Source: an uncultured bacterium
GTDB lineage: Bacteria > Cyanobacteriota > Vampirovibrionia > Gastranaerophilales > Gastranaerophilaceae
Length of the DNA: 64,000 bases
Direction of reading: 5' to 3'
Assembly: GCA_949299935.1 (NCBI GenBank)
Contig: CASGCE010000014.1
Location: 62,001 to 126,000 of the forward strand
Under the pieces are notes generated by a model. It saw only the letters and a list, made by a program, of their open reading frames with translations, did no database searches and had not been told where the DNA came from. Within the stretch, counting starts at the first letter, position 1. The number at the start of each line of letters is the position of its first letter. This document shows, one piece after another, positions 34,324 through 43,783 of this stretch. Position numbers and translations under genes: made by a program.

Positions 34324-36303
34324 ATGGTTAGTAACAATATAGATTCAAAACTAAGTTTACCTCAACAGGTTATAAATCATTCAAGTTTTGGTGCTGTGAA
34401 CCCGAATATGCAGGCAGCAATTGATGCACAAACGGTTAAAGAATCAGTTGACAACTCATATTTGGCAAACCGTGTAAAGGCATCAGAAGAGGCTGATCAA
34501 AATACCAAATTATTATTTACACTAGCGACTTGGTATGTTATTGCTCAAGCAATGGATAAGTTTGGCATTAAATGTGGTGGTAAGTATGAAGATTCCGTGC
34601 TTGGAAAGATTGGTAATTGGGGTGATAGAGCCCACGAAAAATTCACACAAACTGCAATAGGCAGAGGTACCCGTAGGGTTTACAACGGTATTAGAAGTTC
34701 TTGGGATTGGTTGACCGGCAAAAGTAAATTAGCGTATGCATTTAAAAATACACCTACTCAAGCTGAATGGAAATTAGCTAAAAATACCGGTGCAGGTCTA
34801 AAAGGTTTCTTAGCAATGGATGCAGACCAATTGTTCGGGTATTTCATGAAGCCAATTGATAATGCACAAAAACTTGAACAATTTGGCTATAATCAAGCTC
34901 AAATTGATAATTTTGCAAGTTCTATAAAAAATTTGAGAGGTGCTGATAAGACTGTGGCGCTTGCAAAAGAGGAATTAAAAGCACTTGGTGTAAAAACCGA
35001 GAGTATAGAAAAGATTTTTAGTAAGAAAGGTATTACAGGTCTTAATAAATATGCTGAACATGTTAAAGCACGTAAACTCGGCTTTAGGAACTTAGCCGAA
35101 TTTCAAGAGGTGTCGAAAGATGCATTAAGTAATATTGATAAAGTGTATGATGCTTTACTGAAAGCAGATAATAAAATAGGTATTTCAGTTTATAGTGGAA
35201 CAGGGATGATTGGAAAGGTCAGATCTCACCTTTTCGGAAGAAAGGTTTCTATTCCTGAATTGAGAAACAAATTTACAGCCACTCTTGGTAAGGGTAATAA
35301 AACGAGGTTAGGTAAATTTTTACCAAAAGCGTTCGGGTACTTTTTAGAAGGTACTACGAACAGATTTGCGGGTGGTAAACTGGCAGTATTTATGCAGGCA
35401 TTTATCTTTGGTGATATGTTAGCGAACTCCGTTGCTGCTCCAAAAGGTGAGAAGTTCAAAACTCTTGCTGAAAGATTTGTCAATGACTTTGCATACTTTA
35501 TGGCATTACCTTTAGGTTATATAGTTATGCACAAAGTAGGCGGGATGAAATACGCCGGTCTTGATAAAAATGGTGTTGAAGCATACAGAACAGCATTAAA
35601 AGCATTTAATAAAAAAGCTGCAGCAGGTGGTTTTGCAACAAAAGCTGAATATAAAGCTGCAAAGAATGCATTATCAAAAATGTTAAAAGCGAACGTAAAA
35701 AATCCTATAACAAGATTATTCAAAGGTATAGGCAGAGTTATAAATGTGGGCAATGAAACCCGTTTACCATACAAATCTGCAAGTAAGATGAACTTGAATT
35801 TCTTGAGAAAAATTCCTAATGTTCTTAAGAATTTAGCGGGTATTCCTTTAAGGGTTGCAATACCTATGGCCTTAATTGTTCCTATGGTTGCAAAATTATG
35901 CACCAAAGCCGAACATAAAGTTTTTGGCAGACCTACAAAATCTGTGTTAGATGAAGAAAAAAAACCTGAAGAACAGCCTGAATCCAAAACGGCCAGCAAT
36001 CCTTTCAGCAGCCAACCTACTGTTATTCCTAATAATCCCACAAATCTGTTATATATGTATAAAAACGGACAAAAATATAACTCACCCAATTCAACTGTTA
36101 CGAATAACATAAATAATACTACAATTATTAATGGTGAACAGGAAAAAGATGATAATAAAGTATTAGAACCAGTAAGAACATATATACCGTCACCTGTGGG
36201 TGTTCAGTTGAAAGGCGAAGATCCCACCGCTGCGCAAGCAGCGCTTTCCCGAGCTGATATTGCTGAAAAAAAGGCAATGGAGACTTTGGCTATGAAATGG
36301 TAG
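34324..36303 (+). CDS. Large orphan protein with hydrophobic segments
   Basis: 659 residues, no family recognised. A hydrophilic N-terminus (~1-55) is followed by LLFTLATWYVIAQAM, a long Lys-rich helical region (~100-310), two or three hydrophobic stretches (FMQAFIFGDMLAN, FMALPLGYIVMHKVGG, IPMALIVPMVAKL at ~385-540), then a disordered Pro/Asn/Gln tail with a poly-Asn patch. The layout (basic helical region, membrane-active centre, polar tail) resembles the glycine-zipper proteins at 55274 and 56874. TATAAT at 34294 gives a short leader with AGGG. A divergent microprotein lies upstream. Confidence 0.65.
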   Translation: MVSNNIDSKLSLPQQVINHSSFGAVNPNMQAAIDAQTVKESVDNSYLANRVKASEEADQNTKLLFTLATWYVIAQAMDKFGIKCGGKYEDSVLGKIGNWGDRAHEKFTQTAIGRGTRRVYNGIRSSWDWLTGKSKLAYAFKNTPTQAEWKLAKNTGAGLKGFLAMDADQLFGYFMKPIDNAQKLEQFGYNQAQIDNFASSIKNLRGADKTVALAKEELKALGVKTESIEKIFSKKGITGLNKYAEHVKARKLGFRNLAEFQEVSKDALSNIDKVYDALLKADNKIGISVYSGTGMIGKVRSHLFGRKVSIPELRNKFTATLGKGNKTRLGKFLPKAFGYFLEGTTNRFAGGKLAVFMQAFIFGDMLANSVAAPKGEKFKTLAERFVNDFAYFMALPLGYIVMHKVGGMKYAGLDKNGVEAYRTALKAFNKKAAAGGFATKAEYKAAKNALSKMLKANVKNPITRLFKGIGRVINVGNETRLPYKSASKMNLNFLRKIPNVLKNLAGIPLRVAIPMALIVPMVAKLCTKAEHKVFGRPTKSVLDEEKKPEEQPESKTASNPFSSQPTVIPNNPTNLLYMYKNGQKYNSPNSTVTNNINNTTIINGEQEKDDNKVLEPVRTYIPSPVGVQLKGEDPTAAQAALSRADIAEKKAMETLAMKW

Positions 36304-36307
36304 CCTA

Positions 36308-36336
36308 TTGAAAAGATGCAATATATATGTTAATAT
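36308..36336 (+). promoter_or_regulatory. Promoter of the 6S-like RNA
   Basis: TTGAAA (36308-36313), 17-bp spacer, TAATAT (36331-36336). The predicted start is 36342-36344, exactly where the RNA's closing stem begins. Confidence 0.75.
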
Positions 36337-36341
36337 GTTAA

Positions 36342-36512
36342 TGCTCCGGACGGGTGTTAATTTTGTTCCTACATTTATTTAAAAGGGAGAGTTGACTCTG
36401 TCTGACATTGCAGTATACCCGCCGATTAGTGTCGCTAGCGGGAAACGGATTTGTCGAGGCGCTCACCCACCTGCGAGACCGGCAGGTAACAAAATCGCAC
36501 TTGGCCGGGGTT
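36342..36512 (+). ncRNA. ssrS: Structured RNA, probable 6S RNA (SsrS)
   Basis: About 170 nt, GC-rich compared with its surroundings. The ends pair: CUCCGGACGGGUG with CACUUGGCCGGGG (12 of 13 positions pair, including G-U), then AUUUUGUU with AACAAAAU. Inside, the 3' side carries a small hairpin ACCUGC-GAGACCG-GCAGGU (36469-36487), as in the 6S central bubble, and the apical half contains CCCGC/GCGGG. Length, rod shape and the 3' hairpin match 6S RNA, which binds RNA polymerase and mimics an open promoter. The closing stem plus TTTTATTTTT can act as terminator. It has its own sigma-70 promoter. tmRNA, SRP and RNase P motifs are absent. Confidence 0.65.
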
Positions 36513-36592
36513 TTATTTTTAATTTGTTTCCCTGATATTTTTAGTTGTTGATTAAATTAAGTTTTTTTATTGATTGATTTAAAAAAATATGT

Positions 36593-36598
36593 TAAAAT
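36593..36598 (+). promoter_or_regulatory. -10 box of the CpaE/MinD-like gene (leaderless)
   Basis: TAAAAT followed by 6 nt and the ATG at 36605, no Shine-Dalgarno. Confidence 0.4.
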
Positions 36599-36604
36599 CT
36601 GGGT

Positions 36605-37780
36605 ATGCAAAATAAGGTTTCGACAATAATTTTAACGGATAATGAACAAACTCGAAATATTTTGAAACTTTACCTGAAAGAGTTTGAACATTTTGAGGTG
36701 TTAGATGAATTTTTTGAATACGCAGAAATCTTCGATAATCTTGCATCGCTTGATAAATCAGTATTGATCGTTGATGTTTCGGATAATACGAGTGCAAAGT
36801 TAGATTTTATATCGGATGTCAGCCAAAATATTCACAACTGTAGGGTGCTTGTACTTTCTGATAATCCTTCGGTAGACTTGATTGTCAGGGTTATGCGTGC
36901 CGGGGCTAAAGAATTTCTTGCATTACCTTTGATTAAAACCGAATTTATAGATATTTTGTCTAAACTTAATGAATCTCTTTATTCTGCTCCTAAAAAATAT
37001 ACCAAATGCAAAATTATTTCGATTTTTTCAAATAAAGGCGGGATCGGTAAAACCTCTATTGCTTCTAATTTGGCATTGGAACTTGCAAAGATTACTAAGG
37101 AAAATGTTGCACTTTTGGATTTGAACTTTCAGCTCGGTGATATTACGACTTTTATGGATTTAAAGCCGTCATTTAATATTTCATACATGTTGGAAAATCT
37201 TGATAAAATGAACGAAGATTTTCTGTTAAGTACTATGGAAAAGTATAAAAATACGAGTCTGTATGTATTGGCTGATCCTCCGTTTTTTAAACAGGCAGCG
37301 GATATTTTGCCTGAGCATATTACAAGATTGTTTTCCATGCTTAAGAAAACTTTTTCTTATATAATTGTCGATGCTGAATCGAGTTTTGATGCTAAAAATA
37401 TTGCGGCACTCACAGAGTCTGATTTGATTTTTCTTGTTACTATCGCAAATCTTCCGGCACTTCGAAATGCTCAAAGATGTTTGGAGTTATTTGAAAGATT
37501 GGGGTTTGATAAAAATAAAACTCAAATACTTTTAAACAGATACATGGAAAATGATGAGATAAGTATTGAGGATATTGAAAGTGTTATGAGCAGAAAAGTT
37601 TACTGGAAAATTCCCAATAACTATTTCACAATGATGTCATCAATTAATAAAGGAATTCCTATAAGTGACATAAATCCCGATTCAAATGTTGCCAAAAGTT
37701 ATCGGGACTTGGCGTTGCATTTGACGGATAGTATATACAGAACAAATTTAATTAAAAAATACGAAAATATAGTAAATTAG
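36605..37780 (+). CDS. CpaE/TadZ-like protein: receiver-like domain plus MinD/ParA ATPase
   Basis: 391 residues. Residues 1-120 form a response-regulator-like domain (VSTIILTDNEQTRNILKLYL, VLIVDVSDN, MRAGAKEFLALPL). Residues ~133-391 form a MinD/ParA ATPase with the deviant Walker A FSNKGGIGKTSIASN, LDLNFQLGDITTFMDL and YIIVDAES. This is the CpaE/TadZ architecture used to place pilus secretion machines at the pole. No Tad pilus genes adjoin it. It is followed at 8 bp by a small gene that probably belongs with it. Confidence 0.85.
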   Translation: MQNKVSTIILTDNEQTRNILKLYLKEFEHFEVLDEFFEYAEIFDNLASLDKSVLIVDVSDNTSAKLDFISDVSQNIHNCRVLVLSDNPSVDLIVRVMRAGAKEFLALPLIKTEFIDILSKLNESLYSAPKKYTKCKIISIFSNKGGIGKTSIASNLALELAKITKENVALLDLNFQLGDITTFMDLKPSFNISYMLENLDKMNEDFLLSTMEKYKNTSLYVLADPPFFKQAADILPEHITRLFSMLKKTFSYIIVDAESSFDAKNIAALTESDLIFLVTIANLPALRNAQRCLELFERLGFDKNKTQILLNRYMENDEISIEDIESVMSRKVYWKIPNNYFTMMSSINKGIPISDINPDSNVAKSYRDLALHLTDSIYRTNLIKKYENIVN

Positions 37781-37788
37781 GAGGTATT

Positions 37789-38112
37789 TTGGGCTTAAGT
37801 GACAGGTTTAAGGACGAAAAAAAGAAATCTTCATCAAAAAAATCAGATAAGAAGCCTGAGAAGGTTGTTGAAAAAAAATCTGCTTATCCTTCCCATGTTC
37901 AGGCCGACTTAGAGATGCTTGAAGATATTGAATGTATGGTGTTAAATAAAATTGCATATACACCTGTTTGGTTTGAATTTTCCGAAAGTGAGCAGAAAAA
38001 GCTCATAAGAGATTATCTCAATGCAAGACTTGCTTTGCCGGAAAATGCGGCACTGATTTTGACAGAGGATGATAAAGACATTTTTGTGACAAGAATACTT
38101 GCTTCAATATAG
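37789..38112 (+). CDS. Small hypothetical protein with Lys-rich N-terminus
   Basis: 107 residues, TTG start with AGGAGG ideally spaced. Residues 1-32 are Lys/Ser-rich (KDEKKKSSSKKSDKK) and probably disordered. The rest is an acidic helical domain (ADLEMLEDIECMVLNKIAYTPVWFEFSESEQKKL). It is in the operon with the CpaE-like ATPase. No family recognised. Confidence 0.75.
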   Translation: MGLSDRFKDEKKKSSSKKSDKKPEKVVEKKSAYPSHVQADLEMLEDIECMVLNKIAYTPVWFEFSESEQKKLIRDYLNARLALPENAALILTEDDKDIFVTRILASI

Positions 38113-38146
38113 TGTATTTTGCGATTATTTGTTATAAACTTTTGAT

Positions 38147-40132
38147 ATGCAGTACAGAAAGTTTCAATTGGAATCGAAATACAAGCCCGCAGGTGATCAA
38201 CCAAAAGCAATTGATGCACTTGTTTCAGGGCTTAATGACGGAGCTGATGCCCAAACTCTTTTAGGAATAACGGGCTCCGGCAAAACCTTTACTATTGCAA
38301 ATGTTATTGCTCGTGTTCAAAAACCGACGTTAATTATTGCTCATAACAAAACTTTGGCTGCACAATTGTACAACGAATTTAAGGAGCTTTTCCCTCAAAA
38401 TGCGGTTGAATATTTTATAAGTTACTATGACTATTACCAGCCTGAAGCTTATATTCCGAGAACAGATACTTATATTGAGAAAACTGCCTCTATAAATGAT
38501 GAAATTGACAGATTGCGTCATAATGCAACAAGGTGTCTGAATGAGCGTAATGATGTTATAATTGTTGCTTCTGTCAGCTGTATTTACGGTTTGGGTTTGC
38601 CTGAAAATTATTTTAAGGGCTCTGTTGAACTAAAAGTCGGGGATGAAGTTGCCAGAGACGATTTATTAAGACACCTTGTAAATGTTCAATATAAGCGCAA
38701 TGACCTTGTACTTGAGCGTTCGACTTTTCGTGCGCGTGGTGATATCGTTGAAATTATGCCTGCTTATGAAAAAATTGTTACAAGAATTTATTTTTTCGGT
38801 GACGAAATTGAAAAAATTATAAGAATTGATAATGTTTCGGGTGAGATTCTGGATATGCCTGAAAGTGTTGTTATATATCCTGCTGTTCATTATCTTTCAT
38901 ATGACGAAAATGTAGAAGAAACCATGGATTTAATTAACGCCGAATTAACTCAGCGTTTGAGTGAATTAAATGCGGAAAATAAATTGGTAGAAGCACAAAG
39001 GCTTGAGCAGCGAGTTAAATATGATATGGAAATGATAAGAGAAATGGGTTATTGCTCCGGTATTGAAAACTATTCAAGAATAATTGAACGCCGACCTCCA
39101 GGCTCTGCCCCAGCTACGTTGTTAGATTATTTTAAAGGTGATTTTTTGACTGTTATTGATGAATCACATGTAACGCTGCCTCAATTGCGGGGGATGAGTC
39201 ATGGGGATGCCTCCAGAAAAGACGTTTTGATTGATTACGGTTTTAGATTGCCTTGTGCTAGGGATAACAGACCGCTTACTTCTAAAGAATTTTTTGATAA
39301 AGTTGGTCAAAAGATCTATATTTCTGCGACGCCCGGTGACTTTGAGCGTAAAACGTCCGTTCAATTGGTTGAACAAATTATTCGTCCGACCGGTCTTGTT
39401 GATCCCAAAATTTCCGTAAGACCAATTGATTCGCAGATTTATGACTTAAAATCCGAAATCCAAAAAAGAGCCGACAAAAGTGAAAGAGTTTTGATTACTA
39501 CTCTCACAAAAAAAATGGCGGAGGATCTCACGGATTACTTTATTCAGGAGGGTATTAAAGTAAGGTATCTTCACAGTGAAATTCAATCGCTGGAAAGAGT
39601 TGAAATTTTACGCGATTTAAGATTGGGTGAATTCGACGTGCTTGTCGGTGTGAATCTTTTGCGTGAGGGATTGGATATTCCTGAGGTTTCTCTGGTCGCG
39701 ATTATGGATGCTGATAAAGAAGGCTTTTTGCGTTCTGAAACAAGTTTGATCCAGACTATCGGTAGAGCCGCTCGTAATGCGTGTGGTGAGGTTATTATGT
39801 ATGCTGATAAAATTACTGATTCGATGCATAAGGCTATTGATGAAACTGAACGCAGACGTGATATTCAGATGGATTTTAATAAGAAATATGGTATTGTCCC
39901 AAAAACAATTAAAAAACCTATTGAAAATAATTTGTTATCTCTCGTTGCCAGCTATCGTGACTTTGAGGATGTTGTTGCTGAAGAGATGGTTGATTTGGGT
40001 ATTGAAACAAAGGATTTACCAAAACTTATCATGAAACTTGAAAAAGATATGCACAAAGCAGCTAAAATCCTAGATTTTGAACGTGCTGCCGAAATTAGAG
40101 ATAAACTTAAAAAATTACGCGAAATGCTTTAA
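38147..40132 (+). CDS. uvrB: Excinuclease ABC subunit B
   Basis: 661 residues. Walker [16 protein letters not shown], beta-hairpin [29 protein letters not shown] (DEAD-like box), [22 protein letters not shown], and a C-terminal UVR motif [24 protein letters not shown]. It verifies DNA damage in nucleotide excision repair. TATAAA lies 8 nt before the ATG without SD, so it is possibly leaderless. It overlaps the convergent 40129 gene by 4 nt. Confidence 0.97.
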   Translation: MQYRKFQLESKYKPAGDQPKAIDALVSGLNDGADAQTLLGITGSGKTFTIANVIARVQKPTLIIAHNKTLAAQLYNEFKELFPQNAVEYFISYYDYYQPEAYIPRTDTYIEKTASINDEIDRLRHNATRCLNERNDVIIVASVSCIYGLGLPENYFKGSVELKVGDEVARDDLLRHLVNVQYKRNDLVLERSTFRARGDIVEIMPAYEKIVTRIYFFGDEIEKIIRIDNVSGEILDMPESVVIYPAVHYLSYDENVEETMDLINAELTQRLSELNAENKLVEAQRLEQRVKYDMEMIREMGYCSGIENYSRIIERRPPGSAPATLLDYFKGDFLTVIDESHVTLPQLRGMSHGDASRKDVLIDYGFRLPCARDNRPLTSKEFFDKVGQKIYISATPGDFERKTSVQLVEQIIRPTGLVDPKISVRPIDSQIYDLKSEIQKRADKSERVLITTLTKKMAEDLTDYFIQEGIKVRYLHSEIQSLERVEILRDLRLGEFDVLVGVNLLREGLDIPEVSLVAIMDADKEGFLRSETSLIQTIGRAARNACGEVIMYADKITDSMHKAIDETERRRDIQMDFNKKYGIVPKTIKKPIENNLLSLVASYRDFEDVVAEEMVDLGIETKDLPKLIMKLEKDMHKAAKILDFERAAEIRDKLKKLREML

Positions 40133-40830
40133 TTATTGTTATCTCGCGGTACAATTTCATAGTCTATTTGTGCTAAATAGTTTCCTGTGATTGCTATATT
40201 TATTGCAAGTGCCATACAGCACAAAAATATATAAAAAGGATTATCCAGACTTAAAAATACTCCGAATAAATATGTGATTATACCTACAATTAATCCATTT
40301 ACCAATAATAGTTGAGGTATAAAAAATATTATCGCAACAAGTATGTCCATGCATGTATTCGATATCAATGTAATATTATATGCGTCTTTTATTCTTTGCG
40401 TTTTGGAGTAAAGAATTAAAGATGTTACGATAATGGAGCCAAGTATCAGCCATACAATAATCGCATAAATTAATTGTATATTTGGAACAGGTATAGGTAT
40501 GCTTATTGAGATCAGCAGGTTTCCAATCCATAAGGCAAGACCCAAAAGCGGACCAACAGCAAATAGTGCCTTGAACGCCGATACTATAAATGTCAATATA
40601 TTGAAAGTCGGTAATACATAATTTTTCCCGTTTCTTACGTTATATATGCATTGTATCAGTACTGTTATCAACATAAGTAAAGTAAAAAATCCGAAAACGT
40701 AAAACCAACCCATGTTCCCTTGACTGAACATTATGTAACAGATAAAGACAGGAATAGCGTATAAAAAGTATTTTACAAATGCTAAATTATCTGTAATTGC
40801 TTCTTCCACTGCATCTTTAATGGATGCCAT
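40129..40830 (-). CDS. Yip1-like integral membrane protein
   Basis: 233 residues with about five to six membrane helices. [45 protein letters not shown] and [17 protein letters not shown] fit the Yip1/YIP-like domain, common in small bacterial proteins of unknown role. GGAGGAT precedes the ATG. Confidence 0.65.
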   Translation of the reverse strand: MASIKDAVEEAITDNLAFVKYFLYAIPVFICYIMFSQGNMGWFYVFGFFTLLMLITVLIQCIYNVRNGKNYVLPTFNILTFIVSAFKALFAVGPLLGLALWIGNLLISISIPIPVPNIQLIYAIIVWLILGSIIVTSLILYSKTQRIKDAYNITLISNTCMDILVAIIFFIPQLLLVNGLIVGIITYLFGVFLSLDNPFYIFLCCMALAINIAITGNYLAQIDYEIVPRDNNN

Positions 40831-40857
40831 AACTATCCTCCAAAAAACTACTTTTTT

Positions 40858-41946
40858 TTATTTTATCATATTTTTACAAAAATTACAACCCTTTGTGGGT
40901 AGTTTCAATATAAATTGCGAACCCTGACCGGGCTTACTTTCCAAAAATATTCTTCCTTTATGTAGTTTTGTAAGTTCTTTTGTTATTGTTAGTCCTAATC
41001 CGTTTGAATTGTTTTCCGAACCGATTTGTACAAATTTATCAAATATTTTTTTGTGATATTTTTTATCGATTCCTATTCCGTTGTCTTTTACTTTTAAAAT
41101 TGTAAATTCTCCTTCTCGATTTATAGATATATTTATTTCGCCATTTTTTTCGGTATATTTGATTGCATTTGTTATTAAATTAAAAAGTATCTGTTGGATT
41201 TTATTGTAATCTGCCATAATCATTGTATTTTTTGCATAGTGTTTTATGATGTTTATATTCTTTTTTTTAGCAAGAGGTTTTAGTATGTTGCACACCTCAT
41301 CTGATGTTTGTTTTAACTCGAAATTTGTAACATTAAGCTTCATGGAGTTTGATTCAAGTTTTGACATATCAAGAATGTCATTTATCATTCCTAACAGATG
41401 TAAGGCTGCAATTCTTATGTCATTTATGTATTCGGCCTGTTTTTCGTTGAGGTTACCAAATATTTTTTCAGCTAACAATTCTGAAGAACTTATTATTGCA
41501 TTAAGTGGTGTTCTCAGTTCGTGAGAGAAATTTGCAAAAAAATCATTTTGTATTTTTGCTGTTTTATAAGCTTTATTTGTCTCTAAAATACCCTCTTTAA
41601 GTGTCTTTACCTGTTGAGATATAATCTCGGATATTTCAGCATCTTTAATTAAATTTGATATTATCGCAGCGCAAGTTGTGAATATATTCTTTTCACCTTC
41701 TGTAAACTCTGTATTACGAGTTATTTTTATGTAACCGAATTTAGCATTTTTAATTTTCAAATCTTCAGTTATCTCAAATTTTTGTATATTTTCCGGATTG
41801 CAGCTATATTTTCTATTTCCGGATAGACAGATCTGCCCTGATTGAAAGTTGATAATTTCTTTTAAAACAGAAAAAACATATTCTGGAGATTTGCGAATGT
41901 CCAGCATGAAAAAATTGTTTATTTCTTTTAATGCCTTTTTATACAT
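40858..41946 (-). CDS. Soluble sensor histidine kinase
   Basis: 362 residues. The N-terminal ~120 residues look GAF-like. A helix leads to HisKA with the H-box FFANFSHELRTPLNAI. HATPase motifs are QQILFNLITNAIKYT (N), VKDNGIGI (G1) and NGLGLTITKEL (G2). No membrane helix, so it senses a cytosolic signal. No response regulator is adjacent. The start overlaps the end of hpt by 8 nt, an unusual pairing. It ends with a Cys-containing tail GCNFCKNMIK. Confidence 0.9.
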   Translation of the reverse strand: MYKKALKEINNFFMLDIRKSPEYVFSVLKEIINFQSGQICLSGNRKYSCNPENIQKFEITEDLKIKNAKFGYIKITRNTEFTEGEKNIFTTCAAIISNLIKDAEISEIISQQVKTLKEGILETNKAYKTAKIQNDFFANFSHELRTPLNAIISSSELLAEKIFGNLNEKQAEYINDIRIAALHLLGMINDILDMSKLESNSMKLNVTNFELKQTSDEVCNILKPLAKKKNINIIKHYAKNTMIMADYNKIQQILFNLITNAIKYTEKNGEINISINREGEFTILKVKDNGIGIDKKYHKKIFDKFVQIGSENNSNGLGLTITKELTKLHKGRIFLESKPGQGSQFILKLPTKGCNFCKNMIK

Positions 41947-42475
41947 TTGCTTTGTATCCGATGTACCTTAAATTTCTGAAATAACCGTCATAGTCAAGTC
42001 CGTATCCGACAACAAACTTGTCATCTATCGTAAATCCGTAATAATCGGGTTCTATATCAGTGATTCGTGAAATTTTCTTGTCCAATAGTGAACAAAATTT
42101 TGTGCTTTTTGTCTTGAAATTATTATTTATAAAATCCAGAAGAAACTTGGCTGTATGACCGGTATCAATAATATCTTCTATTATTAAAACATTCTTGTCA
42201 TTCAAATCAGGTAGTGAAATATCAACGGCGTGTACTTTCCCCGTTGAAACCATTCCTGTTCCATAGCTTGATAATCTTATAAATTCCATTTTAACTGGCA
42301 TTTTCATATGCTTTACCAGGTCTGCAGCAAACATCACGGCACCTTTTAGAACACAGATGGTTGTCACCTCTTCATTTTTATATAAACGATTCATCTCATC
42401 TGCAAGTTTTTTTATTCTATCTTGGATTTGTTCTTCTGTGAATAGAATTTTAAGATCTTCTTGTTTTATTTCCAT
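41939..42475 (-). CDS. hpt: Hypoxanthine phosphoribosyltransferase
   Basis: 178 residues. The PRPP motif is VLIIEDIIDTGHTAKFLL, preceded by VLKGAVMFAADLVKHM, with the C-terminal DDKFVVGYGLDYDGYFRNLRYIG. It salvages hypoxanthine/guanine. It follows tilS by 3 bp, the classic tilS-hpt order. Confidence 0.95.
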   Translation of the reverse strand: MEIKQEDLKILFTEEQIQDRIKKLADEMNRLYKNEEVTTICVLKGAVMFAADLVKHMKMPVKMEFIRLSSYGTGMVSTGKVHAVDISLPDLNDKNVLIIEDIIDTGHTAKFLLDFINNNFKTKSTKFCSLLDKKISRITDIEPDYYGFTIDDKFVVGYGLDYDGYFRNLRYIGYKANV

Positions 42476-42478
42476 AAC

Positions 42479-43783
42479 CTACCTCTTTTCCATTTTTATT
42501 AAGTGTGTTGGGTATGTTTCAACCTTTATTTTATCGCTAAGTCCTATACCGGGTGCCCATAAAATTTCTTTATTTTGGCATAAAAATACCAAGTTATCTC
42601 TATCGTGTTGCGGAATTTGTTTACCGATTAAATATTTTTTCAATTTCTGCTTACCTTTTGCACCCAGTGGATGTATAAAATCACCTGTTTGACGTTGTCG
42701 AAGTGTAAAATTTATTTTATCAATCTGTATATATGCAATAAATCTTTGATCAGGAGGGTATACAGCGGGTTTTTTGCTGCATTTTCTAATTGTAAAGATA
42801 TAATCTCCTATTTCATAGCAACCTGTTGATTCTATCCGGATCTGTGGTAACGACAGCCTCAATGACTTTTCAATGACTTCAATCTTTTTATTACTCACAA
42901 AAAGCCAGCTGTCATTTGTAAGTGAATATTTTTTCCCTGATTTTGAATTAATATTTTCATTAATAAATTTTGTTATATCTTCAATTTTTTTTCTGTCGTA
43001 ATCAAGTGCTCGGTCTCGTACAAATTTGTGTACAGCGCAGTTTTGTAAAAATTTATCTAAATTATGAAACTCACCAGGTGTGTATTTTTCTAATTTTTTT
43101 AGTTTTTTATCTAAAATGTTATTTGCGAATTTTGCATATTGAGCTATTTCATTGAGATGTTTTTCTACCTCCGGGGTTATTTTTCTTAGCGATGGGAAAA
43201 TTTCATAACGGATTTTGTTGCGTTGGTAATCCGTATTAAAATTAGAGCTGTCAACATTAGGGTTTAAATTATTTTTATTGCAATAATCTTCAATTTCTTG
43301 TCTATACACGCTCAGCAGCGGTCTGTAATAAATTCCGCGTTTTTCCTTTATCCCTTCAATTCCTGTAAGTCCTGTCCCCTTAACTATTCTGTAAAAAATC
43401 GTTTCTGCGTTGTCATTTGCGTTGTGGGCTGTCAAGATAACTTTTGAATTAAATTTGTTTGCACATTTTTGGAAAAAGTTATAGCGAGCTTCTCTTGCGG
43501 CAGTTTCGGTATGCGGGATATCTATAGCTAATTTTTCACTATAAAAATTCACATCTGTTGCAAACCGTTTGCAATTTGCCTCCTCCTGATCACTTTCCTT
43601 TCCCCGCCAATTGTGGTTTAGATGGATTGCGTAAAGATTCAGCTCATACTTTGAAGCAAGCTTTTTCATTATGTCCAAAAGGCACATTGAATCATAACCG
43701 CCGGAAAAAGCAACCAATATGTTGTTTTTAGGTTTTAGCAAATCATATTTTTCTAAAAATGACTTGACAATTTCAATTAACAT
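42479..43783 (-). CDS. tilS: tRNA(Ile)-lysidine synthetase
   Basis: 434 residues. PP-loop VAFSGGYDSMCLL, IHLNHNWRGKESDQEE, TAHNANDNAETIFYRIVKGTGLTGI, then a C-terminal TilS domain. It converts C34 of tRNA-Ile(CAU) to lysidine. It overlaps the upstream Clp_N gene by 7 nt. Confidence 0.95.
   Translation of the reverse strand: MLIEIVKSFLEKYDLLKPKNNILVAFSGGYDSMCLLDIMKKLASKYELNLYAIHLNHNWRGKESDQEEANCKRFATDVNFYSEKLAIDIPHTETAAREARYNFFQKCANKFNSKVILTAHNANDNAETIFYRIVKGTGLTGIEGIKEKRGIYYRPLLSVYRQEIEDYCNKNNLNPNVDSSNFNTDYQRNKIRYEIFPSLRKITPEVEKHLNEIAQYAKFANNILDKKLKKLEKYTPGEFHNLDKFLQNCAVHKFVRDRALDYDRKKIEDITKFINENINSKSGKKYSLTNDSWLFVSNKKIEVIEKSLRLSLPQIRIESTGCYEIGDYIFTIRKCSKKPAVYPPDQRFIAYIQIDKINFTLRQRQTGDFIHPLGAKGKQKLKKYLIGKQIPQHDRDNLVFLCQNKEILWAPGIGLSDKIKVETYPTHLIKMEKR

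Noticed and set aside
35517-36110. 197-codon minus-strand ORF
   Set aside because: Antisense shadow of the large orphan gene at 34324, with no RBS and no promoter.
36342-36512. tmRNA, RNase P or SRP RNA
   Set aside because: No tRNA-like ends or tag ORF, no P4 or ACAGNRA-type RNase P motifs, no SRP GGAAG/AGCA tetraloop region; overall shape fits 6S better.
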